A stretch of 64,000 bases of DNA from Sphingomonas sp. Ant H11 (GCF_000797515.1 NZ_JSBN01000002.1:1-64000), one strand, 5' to 3'; counted from the first letter of the stretch, positions 1 through 9,664 are shown. Numbers and translations: made by a program. The notes: generated by a model not told the origin, from the letters alone.

Positions 1-884
1 ATGCCCACCTTCACCCTTACCCCCATCCCCCTCCCGACCGGCGTAACGCTCGACGTCGCCACCGCCGGCGACCCGGCGCACCCGCCGATCATCCTGCTCC
101 ACGGCTTCCCCGAATCGCACCGCACCTGGCGGCACGTCATCCCGCAGCTCAGCGCCGATCATTTCGTCATCGCGCCCGACCAGCGCGGTTTCGCGCGCTC
201 GTCCAAGCCAGCAAATGTGTCCGATTATACCCCCGACAAGATGGTCGCCGACTTGCTCGCGCTCGCCGATCATTTCGGCCTCACCACCTTCACGCTGGTG
301 GGCCATGATTGGGGCGGCGCGATCGCGTGGATGGCGGCGCTGCAAAACCCTAAGCGCATCACGCGGCTGGTGATCGTCAACGCGCCGCACCCGTTCGTCT
401 TTCAGCGCACGCTGTTCGACGACATGGCGCAGCGCGCGGCGAGCCAATATATCCGCGCCTTCCGCAACCCCGATTTCGAAAAGCACGTTGCCGGTATCGG
501 CCTGTCGGCGTTCTTCGACGGCAGCTTTTCGGCGCATACCGATCTCGCCAAGCTGGCCGAGGAAAAGCCCATCTATCTCGACCAATGGGGCCAGCGCGGC
601 GCGCTCACCGCCATGCTCAACTGGTATCGCGCCAGCCCGATTATCGTCCCGGCAATGGACGAAACGCCCGAGCGCCCGGCCTTTCTCGACGCGCCGTTTC
701 CCCCGATCCAGCAGCGACGCTGGTGGTGTGGGGCCTCAAGGACGCCGCCCTCCTACCAAGCCAGCTCGAAGGTCTCGACGCGCTCGTCCCCGACCTGACG
801 CTGGTCAAGGTCGATGCCGGGCATTTCGTCCCCTGGGAAAACCCCGACGCGATCGTCGCGGCAATCCGGGAGTGGGAACCCTAA
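1..884 (+). CDS. Alpha/beta hydrolase, epoxide hydrolase/dehalogenase-like (frameshifted)
   Basis: Cytoplasmic alpha/beta-fold hydrolase of the group with an aspartate nucleophile (soluble epoxide hydrolases, haloacetate/haloalkane dehalogenases). The oxyanion motif HGFPE is at residues 34-38 and the nucleophile elbow GHDWGG puts Asp at residue 103. The end of the protein (WGLKD, then GHFVPWENP carrying the catalytic His) is in another frame, so the reading frame breaks near 700-715, consistent with one missing base. Together the two frames give about 294 residues, normal for the family. The ATG is the first base of the window, so any promoter lies outside. The substrate cannot be deduced. 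Confidence 0.75.
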
Positions 885-1053
885 TCCTCCCCGGTACGGG
901 GACGCCACCTAAATCCTCCCCGGAACGGGGAGGGGGACCGTGAGCATTCAGCGAACGGTGGAGGGGGCTCTCCCCAAGCGGTCCGCCCGTGGCAGCCCCC
1001 CTCCACCACCAGCCTGAAGAAGGCTGGCGGTCCCCTCCCCGTGCCGGGGAGGA
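885..1053. repeat. Intergenic inverted-repeat element
   Basis: The gap between two convergent genes is filled by nested inverted repeats. There are several copies of CCTCCCCGG..CGGGGAGG-type stems, and a larger inverted repeat of GGTGGAGGGGGCT against AGCCCCCCTCCACC. Repeats of this kind are common between sphingomonad genes. Here the element may also act as a bidirectional terminator. No coding potential is seen. Confidence 0.6.
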
Positions 1054-2156
1054 TCAAACGCGCACCCGCGCCGCTTCAGGCAACGCGACCGAAGGCAGCG
1101 CATCCCCGGACTCTGCCCCCGTATCGACCCACGTCCCATGCGCATGCGCCGTCGCAACCGTCGCCCATTCCCCTGAGCCCGGCCACGACCGCGCCCGCAC
1201 CACCTGATGCCCGAGCGCCCGATCGGGCTCCATCATCACCCAGCCGAGCGGCCGCTCCGCGCTCGCCCGCGCGCCCGCCGCCTTCATCGCAGCGCGGATG
1301 CGCTCGGCCACCGGCTCGGGCAGATATTGCCACACCACCGAATGCATCAGCACGCGCGTCACGCCCGCTTCCTGTGGCTCGGCCAGCCGCGCTTCGATCC
1401 AGTCGGCGGCATCGGCCTGCACCAGATCGACCCCGCGTTCGACCTGCATCGCGATCGCCGCGCGCACCCGCACCAGCCGTTCGGGCGTCTCGGGCCAGAC
1501 ATAGGCTGCCAGCCGCGCCGCCACCGTGGGATCGGTCGCATCGAGCGGCTGGACGTCGCAGCCACGCACCGACACGATCTCCAGCGGCACCACCGGCGCA
1601 GGCGGCCCGCCCCACTCAGGCGTAATCGTCACCGGCGAGTCGGCAGGCCCATAAAAGGTCCCGCCCAGATCGAAGCGATAGCGGTCGATCAGCAAATTCA
1701 GCCCCGCGCTCGACCCGATCTCGAGCAGCTCGATCCTCGGCCCGTGCCGCCGTGCGATCTCGATCAGCCCCAGCAGCAACGCCGCCGATCGCCCCGGCTC
1801 ATTGGTCTGCGGCGGCCCGTCGAGCCACGGCAGCAGCGCCGCTTCGTGTTCGGCCAGCACCCGCTCCAGCGTGGCGATAATCTCGGCCTGTTCGGTCACG
1901 CGTCCCGCAAAGACCGCCGCCAGCCCGTCATCCCTGCCCGCCTGCACCAGCGCATGCAGCCCGCCAAAAAGCGCAGCGGCAACGCATCGCGCGTCGGCTC
2001 GCCCGGCCAATCGAGGATGCGCGCGCCCATCGCGGTGTCGCGCGTCAGCCCCGCCGCCACCGCCGCGCACATCCGGCCATAAATCGGCGCGGCATTGGCG
2101 TCGCAATAATGCTGCTGAATCAGGAACGCCCCGCGATTATTCTGCTCGCTCGCCAT
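1054..2156 (-). CDS. DUF2332 family protein (frameshifted)
   Basis: Protein of the DUF2332 family, function unknown. The core resembles a nucleotide- or SAM-binding fold: the IELLEIGSSAGLNLL stretch is the family hallmark and looks like a methyltransferase motif I. The natural start is MASEQNNRGAF at 2156. The first 60 or so residues are in one frame and the rest in another. The break lies at a run of five T on the coding strand near 1970, where six T would restore the frame (CGC TTT TTT GGC). The joined product is about 367 residues. It converges on the upstream hydrolase across a repeat element. Confidence 0.7.
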
Positions 2157-2178
2157 CTGCCATCTCCGTTTGCATATC

Positions 2179-2253
2179 CGTTCGTTTCGAGCGTCGTCGA
2201 GAAACCGGGCCTGGCGCGGCGCTGCTGTTTCTCGACTGCGCTCGAAACGAACG
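2179..2253. repeat. Inverted repeat, TTTCGAGC type
   Basis: CGTTCGTTTCGAGC at 2179-2192 is exactly complementary to GCTCGAAACGAACG at 2240-2253. An inner GTCGAGAAAC/GTTTCTCGAC pair extends the stem. It lies between the divergent starts of the DUF2332 gene and hisG. This is a REP-like sphingomonad repeat and does not resemble a simple promoter. Confidence 0.6.
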
Positions 2254-2317
2254 GGGGGGGGTATCGTCCGGCCCCGTTGTTGCGCCCACCCCCGCCCGCA
2301 AGTAAAGCCCGGCGGAT

Positions 2318-2981
2318 ATGGCCGATCCCATCATCATCGCCGTGCCCAAGGGCCGCATCCTCGCCGAGGCTGTTCCGCTGCTCGAACGCGCCGGAATCGT
2401 TCCCGAAGCCGCCTTTCGCGACGAGGATTCGCGCGCCTTGCGCTTCTCGACCAACAATCCCGGCATCGACTTGATCCGCGTCCGCGCGTTCGACGTCGCC
2501 ACCTTCGTCGCACACGGTGCCGCGCAGCTTGGCATCGTCGGGTCGGACGTGCTGGCGGAATTCGATTATTCGGAGCTTTATGCCCCGGTCGATCTCGGCA
2601 TCGGCCATTGCCGCCTGTCGGTCGCCGAGCCCGCCGCAATGGCCGCGCAGGACGATCCGCGCGGCTGGAGCCATGTCCGCGTCGCCACCAAATATCCGCA
2701 CGTCACCGAAGCGCATTTCGCACGCCGCGGCGTCTCGGCGGAATGCGTCAAGCTGAACGGCGCGATGGAACTCGCGCCTTTTGCTCGGCCTCGCCCCGCG
2801 CATCGTCGATCTGGTGTCGTCGGGCCGCACGTTGAAGGAAAACGGCCTGGTCGAGGTCGAAGTGATTTGCGAGGTGACCAGCCGCCTGATCGTCAACCGC
2901 GCCGCGTTCAAGACGCGCGGGCAAGTGGTGCCGCTGGTCGAGGCGTTCCGCCGGGCGGTTGCGCAGGAGGTGGCGGCGTGA
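2318..2981 (+). CDS. hisG: ATP phosphoribosyltransferase, short form (frameshifted)
   Basis: First enzyme of histidine synthesis: ATP + PRPP to N1-phosphoribosyl-ATP. The start [18 protein letters not shown] is the family signature. [11 protein letters not shown] and the later [13 protein letters not shown] (PRPP loop) are also present. At about 220 residues it is the short HisG form, which needs a HisZ partner; no hisZ is in the window. The reading frame breaks near 2780 in CCTTTTGCTC, where three T instead of four restores [12 protein letters not shown]. An essential biosynthetic gene broken at a homopolymer suggests a sequence error. The next gene is sufS, not hisD as I would expect in sphingomonads. 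Confidence 0.88.
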
Positions 2982-3020
2982 ACGCTTGACCCTCACCCTT
3001 CCGTCGCTTCGCTCCTCCCT

Positions 3021-3040
3021 CCCTCTCCCGATGGAGAGGG
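3021..3040. repeat. Short hairpin repeat upstream of sufS
   Basis: CCCTCTCC and GGAGAGGG form a perfect 8-bp stem with a CGAT loop, preceded by a CT-rich tract (2990-3020). The right arm GGAGAGGGG also serves as the only ribosome-binding-like sequence before the TTG start of sufS. The unit belongs to a common intergenic repeat family and marks the unusual hisG-sufS junction. Confidence 0.5.
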
Positions 3041-3043
3041 GTT

Positions 3044-4240
3044 TTGGCAGCCCTCGACCACCGCGCCGATTTCCCCGCCATCCCCGCAGGCTGGGCGTAT
3101 CTCGACACCGCCGCCACCGCGCAAAAGCCGCAAGCGGTGATCGATGCGATCACGCGCGGCTATGACACGAGCTATGCCACCGTGCATCGCGGCGTGTACC
3201 AACGCTCGGCCGACATGACGCTCGCCTTCGAGGCGGCGCGGCGGCGCGTGGCTGGCTTCCTGAACGCGGCTTCCGAAAACGAAATCGTGTTCGTGCGCGG
3301 CGCGACCGAGGGCATCAACCTCGTGGCGCAATGCTGGGCGGGCACCCAGTTGCAGGCGGGCGACCGCATCCTGCTGAGCCAGCTTGAGCACCATTCCAAC
3401 ATCGTGCCGTGGCAAATGGTGGCCGAGCGGCTGGGCGTGGCGATCGACGTCATCCCGCTGACGCCCGACCACAAGATCGACCTCGACGCGATGGCGGCGA
3501 TGATCACGCCCGCCCACAAGCTGGTCGCGCTGGCGCATGTCTCCAACGTGCTCGGCTCGGTGCTCGATGCCCGTCATGCCGCCGATATCGCGCATTCGGT
3601 CGGGGCGAAACTCCTGCTCGACGGTTGCCAGGCGGTGCCGCGCATGGCGGTCGACGTCGCTGCGCTCGATTGCGATTTCTACGTCTTCTCCGGCCACAAG
3701 CTCTACGGCCCTACCGGCATCGGCGTGCTGTGGGCGCGGCCCGATTTGCTCGAAGCGATGCCGCCTTATCAGGGTGGCGGGTCGATGATCGACAAGGTCA
3801 GCTTCGCCAAGACGACCTATGCCCCCCCGCCGGGCCGGTTCGAGGCGGGCACGCCGCATATCGTCGGCGTGCTCGGGCTCCATGCCGCGATCGACTATGT
3901 CGAGAGCATCGGGCTCGACCGTATCCACGCGCATGAAACCGCGTTGGTCACGCTGACGCGCGAGGCGCTGTCGCAGATCAATTCGGTGGCGCTGTTCGGG
4001 CCCGAGGATTCCGCCGGAATCGTCAGTTTCAGCATCCAGGGGGTGCATCCGCACGACATCGGCACCATCTTGGACGAAGCGGGCGTCGCGGTGCGCGCCG
4101 GGCATCACTGCGCGCAACCGCTGATGGAGACGCTCGGCGTCGATGCGACGGCGCGCGCCAGCTTTGGCGTTTACAACACTGCAGACGATGTTGCCGCGCT
4201 GGTGCGCGGGATTGAACGGGTAACGAGGATTTTCGGATGA
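3044..4240 (+). CDS. sufS: Cysteine desulfurase SufS
   Basis: PLP-dependent desulfurase of the SUF iron-sulfur system. It releases sulfur from cysteine as a persulfide, normally to SufE or SufU. The PLP lysine is Lys219 in SGHKLYGPTG, and the catalytic cysteine is Cys356 in RAGHHCAQPL. The length of 398 residues is normal and the frame is intact. The start is not certain: the frame opens with TTG at 3044, a few bases after GGAGAGGGG, and no in-frame ATG lies nearby upstream. The stop overlaps the sufT start by four bases (ATGA), so the two are coupled. SufB, SufC and SufD, usual neighbours, are absent. Confidence 0.92.
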   Translation: MAALDHRADFPAIPAGWAYLDTAATAQKPQAVIDAITRGYDTSYATVHRGVYQRSADMTLAFEAARRRVAGFLNAASENEIVFVRGATEGINLVAQCWAGTQLQAGDRILLSQLEHHSNIVPWQMVAERLGVAIDVIPLTPDHKIDLDAMAAMITPAHKLVALAHVSNVLGSVLDARHAADIAHSVGAKLLLDGCQAVPRMAVDVAALDCDFYVFSGHKLYGPTGIGVLWARPDLLEAMPPYQGGGSMIDKVSFAKTTYAPPPGRFEAGTPHIVGVLGLHAAIDYVESIGLDRIHAHETALVTLTREALSQINSVALFGPEDSAGIVSFSIQGVHPHDIGTILDEAGVAVRAGHHCAQPLMETLGVDATARASFGVYNTADDVAALVRGIERVTRIFG

Positions 4241-4706
4241 GCGACCGGATCGAAATCGAGGAAGTGAGCGCGGTCGAGCAGCGCCGCGCGCGCGGGTCGA
4301 GGCGGCGGAGGAAACGCCGGGCCAGACGCTCGAGCGCAAGCGCGACTATCTCGAAGGCTTTCTCGCGCAAAAGCCAGCGGGCGATGCGGCGGGCGAGCCT
4401 GGCGGCGCGCTGTACGAGGCGGTGGTCGAGGCGCTGAAGGGCATTTACGACCCCGAAATTCCGGTCAACATCTACGATCTCGGGTTGATCTACGGTGTCG
4501 ATGTGACCGAGGCGGGCCATGCCGTCGTCACCATGACGCTGACCACGCCGCATTGCCCCGTCGCCGAATCGATGCCGATGGAAGTCGAGATGCGCGTCGG
4601 CGCGGTGCCCGGCATCGGCTCGTCCGAGGTCAATCTGGTGTGGGACCCGGCGTGGGACCCGGCCAAGATGTCCGACGACGCCAAGCTCGAATTGGGCATG
4701 CTATAA
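4237..4706 (+). CDS. sufT: SUF system assembly protein SufT, DUF59 (frameshifted)
   Basis: MIP18/DUF59-type iron-sulfur maturation factor. The C-terminal domain begins around VVEALKGIYDPEIPVNIYD and has the conserved Cys in TPHCP. The N-terminal extension starts MSDRIEIEEVSAVEQ and continues in a different frame as VEAAEETPGQTLERKRDYLEG (split here at the frame break), so one base is missing around 4281-4291 within a GCGCGCGCG run. The repaired length is about 156 residues. It is translationally coupled to sufS and followed by a hairpin pair before the A-type carrier. Confidence 0.82.
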
Positions 4707-4710
4707 AATC

Positions 4711-4815
4711 CCCCTCCCGCTTTGCGGGAGGGGTTAGGGGAGGGCAGTCCTCGCGAAAGCCGCTGCTCCCCAGATGGAAAGCCCCTCCCCCAACCCCTCC
4801 CGCAGGCGGGAGGGG
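4711..4815. repeat. Paired CCCCTCCCGC hairpins
   Basis: Two copies of a perfect 10-bp stem, CCCCTCCCGC/GCGGGAGGGG, lie at 4711-4733 (loop TTT) and 4794-4815 (loop AG) in the 127-bp gap between sufT and the sufA-like gene. This is a typical sphingomonad intergenic repeat. It could attenuate readthrough from sufT. Confidence 0.6.
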
Positions 4816-4833
4816 AGAAGAAGGACGAAGCCG

Positions 4834-5187
4834 ATGACCACCACCACACGGGTACGCCCCGCCGCCTTGATCCTGACGGCTTCCGCCGAGGGTCGCATCG
4901 CCGCGCTGATGGCGAAGGCGCCCGAGGGCGCGATCGGCGTCAAGCTGTCGACGCCCAAGCGCGGCTGTTCCGGCCTCGCTTACTCGGTCGATTATGTGAC
5001 CGAGGCCAAGCCGTTCGACGAACGCATCGATACCCCCGGCGGCACCTTGTTCGTCGATGGCGGGTCGATCCTGTATCTGATCGGATCGACGATGAACTGG
5101 GTCGAGGATGATTTTACGGCAGGCTTCGTGTTCAACAACCCCAATGCCAAGGGTGCATGCGGCTGCGGCGAGAGCTTCACCGTTTAA
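4834..5187 (+). CDS. A-type iron-sulfur carrier (SufA/IscA family)
   Basis: HesB/IscA-type carrier that holds and passes on Fe-S clusters. It is 117 residues with the three cluster cysteines of the family: Cys45 (RGCSGLAY), and Cys109 and Cys111 (GACGCGESF). The ATG at 4834 is preferred because AAGGA lies eight bases upstream. An earlier in-frame ATG at 4774 would start inside the repeat hairpin region. It follows sufS-sufT and is most likely the carrier of the same SUF group, so sufA is the probable name. Confidence 0.88.
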   Translation: MTTTTRVRPAALILTASAEGRIAALMAKAPEGAIGVKLSTPKRGCSGLAYSVDYVTEAKPFDERIDTPGGTLFVDGGSILYLIGSTMNWVEDDFTAGFVFNNPNAKGACGCGESFTV

Positions 5188-5636
5188 CCAGGCGTCCGCT
5201 GCAACAACGCCGTCCGCAGGCACTCGCACACCAATTCGCTCCGCTGGTTGAACATGCGGTGCTTGAACACCACCAGCCCGGCATCGGGGCGTGATTTGCT
5301 CGCGCGCAGCTCGACCACCTCGGTTTCCGCGCGCAGCGTGTCGCCGACGAACACGGGCTTGGGCATCACCACCTTGTCATAGCCGAGATTGGCGACCAGC
5401 GTGCCGAGCGTGGTATCGCCGACCGACAGGCCGACCATCAGCCCGAAGGTGAAGATGCCGTTGACGACGATGCGGCCGAATTCGGTCGCGCCGGCATACT
5501 CCGCATCCAGATGCAGCGGCTGCGGATTGTGGGTGAGCGTGGTGATCAGCAGATTGTCGGTCTCGGTCACCGTGCGGTGAAGCGCGTGCTCGATCCGGTC
5601 GCCGACCGTCCAGGCGTCGAAAAAGCGCCCGCTCAT
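5184..5636 (-). CDS. MaoC family (hot-dog fold) dehydratase
   Basis: Single hot-dog domain protein of 150 residues, related to (R)-specific enoyl-CoA hydratases. The catalytic region [13 protein letters not shown] followed by [13 protein letters not shown] matches hydratase 2 motif spacing (Asp and His with a following Gly). The Met at 5636 (MSGRFFDAW) fits MaoC N-termini better than upstream starts. It converges with the sufA-like gene, overlapping by four bases. The substrate is unknown; related proteins act in mesaconyl/methylmalyl-CoA or fatty acyl-CoA hydration. Confidence 0.8.
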   Translation of the reverse strand: MSGRFFDAWTVGDRIEHALHRTVTETDNLLITTLTHNPQPLHLDAEYAGATEFGRIVVNGIFTFGLMVGLSVGDTTLGTLVANLGYDKVVMPKPVFVGDTLRAETEVVELRASKSRPDAGLVVFKHRMFNQRSELVCECLRTALLQRTPG

Positions 5637-5838
5637 GCCGCACGCCAGATCGCGGATCGAGCACGTGCGGTGTGCCTCACCCTGTATCGGCAGATGCCCT
5701 CGCACTCAATCTTCCGCATTCTGCATCCTTTCCTGACGCGCCTCGGCCTTGGCTTGAGGGGACGTCGATCGCATGTCATGGACCTGTCGATAAACCCCGC
5801 CCAAGTGGCGGCGTGATCGCGTTCCCGAGGCACCGGCC

Positions 5839-6096
5839 ATGGCCAAGAAATACTATCTGACGGCTACGCTGTCCGACGGCTATGTGAAGACGATCGGTCC
5901 GACGTCGCTGGCGTTCACCCATTATTGGCGGATCGTTGCCCAGCTTGGCAATGGCAAGACCGAGGTATTTTGGGGGCACGCCAAATCGCTGGCGGAAGCC
6001 CGCAAGAAGCACACCGCCGCCCGCGACGCCGCCACCCAGCGGGGGTGGATCGATTACGCTTTCGAGGTGGTGGAACTGGCGCGCACGCCGGGATGA
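5839..6096 (+). CDS. Hypothetical small protein
   Basis: 85-residue basic protein, MAKKYYLTATLSDGYVK at the start, with no signal peptide, membrane segment or cysteine motif. I do not recognise the family. It has a plausible ATG and normal local base composition. It is the last gene before the mobile-element debris of the accessory island. The 200 bases upstream hold no other gene. Confidence 0.55.
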   Translation: MAKKYYLTATLSDGYVKTIGPTSLAFTHYWRIVAQLGNGKTEVFWGHAKSLAEARKKHTAARDAATQRGWIDYAFEVVELARTPG

Positions 6097-6554
6097 CCGA
6101 CGTGTCGGTATCATGTCCGGCGGTCTTCGGTGGAGCTGAGCTGCGCTGGTGACCCTCCTTCAGGACGTCTCGAACTTTTTTCAGAGTTCCCTCCATAAAT
6201 TCGCGAAAGATAGTCGAGCGGTATCGCGCCGCATTTGCTGATGCAGCGTAGCTTTACTCGACATATGCTCAAGATATGGCTTTGGCTGCTTTCGTGGCAC
6301 CGAACGCGAAGGGTTCATCACTCGGCGGAGCGAGCGTGTAGCACCTCCATACCCAAGTTCAATTGCACCTGCCTGTCCTGCGATATGTATCTGCTCAACC
6401 GACACCGCGCTTGATGGCTTCACCCCGCAACGGATGATTGTCGAGCCTCGAAATCGATCTGGGACGAAGATGGTGAGTCGCTTCCGGCCGCGCAAGGGGT
6501 AGGGCACTGACGTGCCGCTTTCGGCAGTCTGATGCCGATTTGCGTGGCATGGTG
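6097..6554. other. Gene-free junction region
   Basis: About 460 bases between the last housekeeping-type gene and the transporter remnant. Base composition is lower in GC than on either side (runs such as CTTTTTTCAGAG, CATAAATTCGCG). No convincing gene is seen on either strand. It probably marks the left edge of the acquired segment. Confidence 0.45.
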
Positions 6555-6743
6555 CGTTGCCGCCCCCCCGCCGCATTGATCGGCGCGTCCAACTTCTTCG
6601 AGCTGGCGGTCGCTGCCGCGATCAGTCTGTTCGGTCTCAACTCCGGCGCAGCGCTTGCTACCGTCGTCGGCGTGCTGGTCGAAGTTCCGGTCATGCTGTC
6701 CCTGGTCAGAATCGTGAAGGCGACACGCCCTTGGTATGAGCGT
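6555..6743 (+). pseudogene. Remnant of ACR3-type arsenite efflux permease (C-terminus)
   Basis: About 60 residues match the last two membrane segments of ACR3/ArsB-type arsenite exporters: [20 protein letters not shown], then [19 protein letters not shown]. Everything upstream of this part is missing. The reading frame runs on into IS630 sequence rather than ending in a native stop. It is therefore a 3' scrap of an arsenic-resistance gene left by a recombination event next to an insertion sequence. Confidence 0.65.
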
Positions 6744-6771
6744 CGGGTAGCCTACGCCAACCTCGTGCTCA

Positions 6772-6985
6772 TGGCTCAATGCCGTCGAGGTTTTCTTCGC
6801 CGGGCTGACCAACCACCGGCTCAAACGGGGCGTCTTCCATTCCTCGTCGACCTTCAGGTCGCCATCAACCGCTTCCTGGATGAGCACAACGAAAGCCCCA
6901 AACCCTTCGTCTGGACCGCCGATCCTGATAAAATAATCGCCGCCGTCAGACGCGGGCACCAAGTGTTAGATTCCAATCACTGCGG
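6772..6985 (+). pseudogene. IS630-family transposase remnant (C-terminus)
   Basis: The C-terminal part of an IS630-type DDE transposase: [20 protein letters not shown], then [20 protein letters not shown] and a RGHQVLDS ending. One base is missing near 6845 (TTCCTCG, where TTCCCTCG would join the two frames). The DDE core is absent. The element end abuts and replaces the natural 3' end of the aldehyde dehydrogenase gene on the other strand. Confidence 0.7.
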
Positions 6986-8417
6986 CCTGCGTCACGAGCT
7001 TCGAAATCAGGTATGAGTTGATGGCTTCCGAGCCGCCCTCAGACCCGTAACCGGAGTCCTTGACCCCGCCAAGCGGGAGTTCCGGCAATCCCAGAAGGGT
7101 ATGGTTGATTGCCAGCATGCCAACTTCAAGCTCGGTCTGAAACCTTTGCGAATTGCGGATCGACGAGGTGAACGCATAGGCTGCAAGGCCATAGGGAAGG
7201 CGGTTCGCTTCAGCGATCGCCTCGTCGATCGTATCGAAGGGCGACAGCGTCGCGACCGGCCCGAAGGGTTCCTCGTTCTGGATGCGCGATGAAAGACTGA
7301 CATCGGTGAGAACGGTCGGGGCTTGAAAGAACCCGGCCCGCGGTGCCGCATCGCCCTCGACCAGCACCTGCGCCCCCTCGCTCACTGCCTCCTGGATAAG
7401 GCCGGCGACGGCCTTGACCCGGCGCTCGCTGACCAGCGGGCCCATTGCCGTGGCCGGTTCGAGCCCCGATCCGGTCCGCACCTTCTTCACATGCTCCGCC
7501 AGCGCCGCGGCGAAGCGGTCGTAGATGCCCCGCTGGACCAGCACGCGTGTGGGCGAGATGCAGACCTGGCCCGCATTGCGGACCTTTTAAACCCGCAATG
7601 GCCGCGACCGCCGCCTCAACATTCGCGTCCTCGCAGACAATGACCGGATTGTGGCCGCCCAGTTCCATCGTGATGCGCTTCATGTGTTTGCCGGCCAAGG
7701 CCGCAAGCTGCTTGCCCACAGGCACCGACCCGGTGAAGGACACCTTGCGGATCACCGGATGTGGAATGAGATAGTTCGCGATGTCAGCCGGTTCGCCGTA
7801 AACGATGTTGAGAACGCCCGGCGGGAGCCCGGCGTCCAGCAGCGCCTGTGCAAGTGCCGCCGGCGAGGCCGGCGTGTCTTCGGGCGGCTTGGCGACGACG
7901 GTGCATCCGACCGACAGCGCCGGACCGAGCTTGCGCACCAGTTGCGACATCGGGAAATTCCATGGCGTGAAGGCCACGACCGGACCCACCGGCTGCTTGA
8001 GCACCATCTGGGTCACGTTCGGCGAGCGCGCCGGAATCACCTGCCCATAGGCGCGCTGGCCTTCGCCGGCGAACCAGTCGAGCAGATCGGCGGACGACAT
8101 CACCTCGCGCGCGCCTCGGCAAGGGGCTTGCCCATTTCCATCGTCATGCACGGCGCGAGGGTATCGGCGCGCTCGCGCAGCAGCACGGCCGCCTGGCGCA
8201 GGATGCTGCCGCGCGCATAGGCGCCGGCATCCCGCCAAGCCGCGAAGGCGCTGCCCGCGGCCTGCACCGCCTCCTCCAGATCGGCAGGTTCGGCCATGGC
8301 ATAATGGCCAATCACCTCTGCGGTTGCCGGATCATAAACGGCTGTTCGCCGCCCCAGCGCGCCATCGCGCCACCGTCCGTCGATCAGGAGTTGAGTATCA
8401 GGATAGGTCGTTTCCAT
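6966..8417 (-). CDS. NAD(P)-dependent aldehyde dehydrogenase, SSADH-like; candidate 6-oxohexanoate dehydrogenase (two frameshifts)
   Basis: Aldehyde dehydrogenase of the succinate-semialdehyde dehydrogenase group. FTPWNFP (cofactor cleft), [10 protein letters not shown] (general-base Glu) and [10 protein letters not shown] (catalytic Cys) are all present, the last in a second frame. The frame breaks near 8108 (one base lost in GCGCGCG) and near 7587 (TTTAAAAGG, one base too many). The stop lies within IS630 sequence, so the last few residues are foreign. By position at the end of the alicyclic-degradation operon it would oxidise the omega-oxo acid to the dicarboxylate, like ChnE. It is 46 bases downstream of the alcohol dehydrogenase. 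Confidence 0.78.
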
Positions 8418-8463
8418 GTTGATCCCCCGGGCGCCGCCTTCGTGGTGCCTTCAGTCGAGTCAC

Positions 8464-9519
8464 TTACACACCGGCCAGAATTGCCCTGCCGACGATCTTG
8501 CCACCGGCGAGGCTGTTCAGCACGTCCTCAGCCTCGTCCAGCTTGTAGCAGGTGGTGGGAATCGGCTTGATCGCGCCATTGCGGGCAAGCTGCATCAGTT
8601 CCGCGAACTCTCCTGGGGAGCCCGTATAGCTGCCGCGGATCGTGAGCGCGCGCACGGCGATCAGGGGAAGCGCCCAGGGGGCAGCCCCGCCGAACAGCCC
8701 GACGATGACATAGGTTCCGCCCTTGCCCAGAGCGTCGAAGCCAAGCTCGGCCGTCGCCTCGGCGCCGACGAAGTCGATCGCCGCAAGGGGCGCCTCGCCG
8801 GCGGCGGCATGAATCTGCGCCACGGCATCCGCGGCGCGCGGATCGACCGCCGCACAGGCCCCCGCAGCAAGGGCCGACGCCCGCTTGACAGGGTCGATAT
8901 CGACGAAGACGGGCGCTTGGCCCCCAGCGCCTGCAACAGTTGCGCGCACATCAGCCCAAGGCCGCCAGCGCCGATCACCAGAAGCGCATGGTCTTTCAGC
9001 GTGCTTTCCACCTTCTTGAGCGCGCCATAGGCCGTAAGCCCCGAACAGGCCAGCGGTGCGGCGTTTTTCGGGTGGGATATCTCCGATCTCATGAAGATAT
9101 TTCGGATGCGGCACCCGGATCTGCGTGGCATAACCGCCATCGACATGCATGCCGAGAAACTGCGGTTTCATGCACAGCTGCTCCTGGCCCGAGGCACAGA
9201 CAGCGCAGGTGCCACAGCCGATCCAGGGATAGACCACATATTTCTTTCCCCTGTCGAGCGTGCCGACATCCGGGCCAGCGGCGACCACTTCCCCGACCGT
9301 TTCATGCCCCATCACCAGCGGCAACGCGATCCCGCGCTGGGCGAATTCCAGCTTGCGGCCGTGACCAAGATCATACCCCCCCTCGCGAATATGCAGGTCG
9401 GTGTGACAGACGCCGGCGGCGGTCACGGACAAGATGACCTCCGTTCCGCGAGGGGTCATGTCCGGCCTGTCGTCTGGACGCAGGGGTTGACCGAATTCAT
9501 GAACACATTGGCAATGCAT
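8464..9519 (-). CDS. Zinc-dependent alcohol dehydrogenase; candidate 6-hydroxyhexanoate dehydrogenase (two compensating frameshifts)
   Basis: Medium-chain Zn-ADH, about 351 residues. The catalytic zinc site is AAGVCHTDLH plus GHETVGEV. The structural zinc loop is CGTCAVCASGQEQLC with four cysteines. The NAD motif GAGGLGLM is only seen in an alternative frame between about 8917 and 9070. An extra A in GAAAAACGCC near 9070 and a missing G in AAGCGCC near 8917 explain this and cancel out. In the pathway order it would oxidise the omega-hydroxy acid made by lactone opening, like ChnD. It precedes the aldehyde dehydrogenase in the same operon. Confidence 0.8.
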   Translation of the reverse strand: MHCQCVHEFGQPLRPDDRPDMTPRGTEVILSVTAAGVCHTDLHIREGGYDLGHGRKLEFAQRGIALPLVMGHETVGEVVAAGPDVGTLDRGKKYVVYPWIGCGTCAVCASGQEQLCMKPQFLGMHVDGGYATQIRVPHPKYLHEIGDIPPEKRRTAGLFGAYGLWRAQEGGKHAERPCASGDRRWRPWADVRATVAGAGGQAPVFVDIDPVKRASALAAGACAAVDPRAADAVAQIHAAAGEAPLAAIDFVGAEATAELGFDALGKGGTYVIVGLFGGAAPWALPLIAVRALTIRGSYTGSPGEFAELMQLARNGAIKPIPTTCYKLDEAEDVLNSLAGGKIVGRAILAGV

Positions 9520-9664
9520 GATGTTTTCCTCCGTTACAGCTCACCAATGATGTAGCTTTTGAATTTGCAGTTGCTGGAATGGGGTGGAAAGCATCACTCG
9601 TTTCCGGACGATCGACGCTTTCCGCCTTACCCAAGAATATTTCGATCCACCGCTCCCGCGCCGT

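Noticed and set aside
1207-2082. Long plus-strand frame of 291 codons opposite the DUF2332 gene
   Set aside because: Composition is Arg/His/Pro-rich with no family likeness. It is the antisense shadow of a recognised gene in GC-rich DNA.
2993-4339. 448-codon minus-strand frame over sufS
   Set aside because: It covers an intact, motif-complete sufS. The shadow protein is mostly Arg, His and Asp.
4711-4815. CRISPR-like repeats
   Set aside because: Only two palindromic copies with unequal loops and no spacers. It is an ordinary intergenic hairpin repeat.
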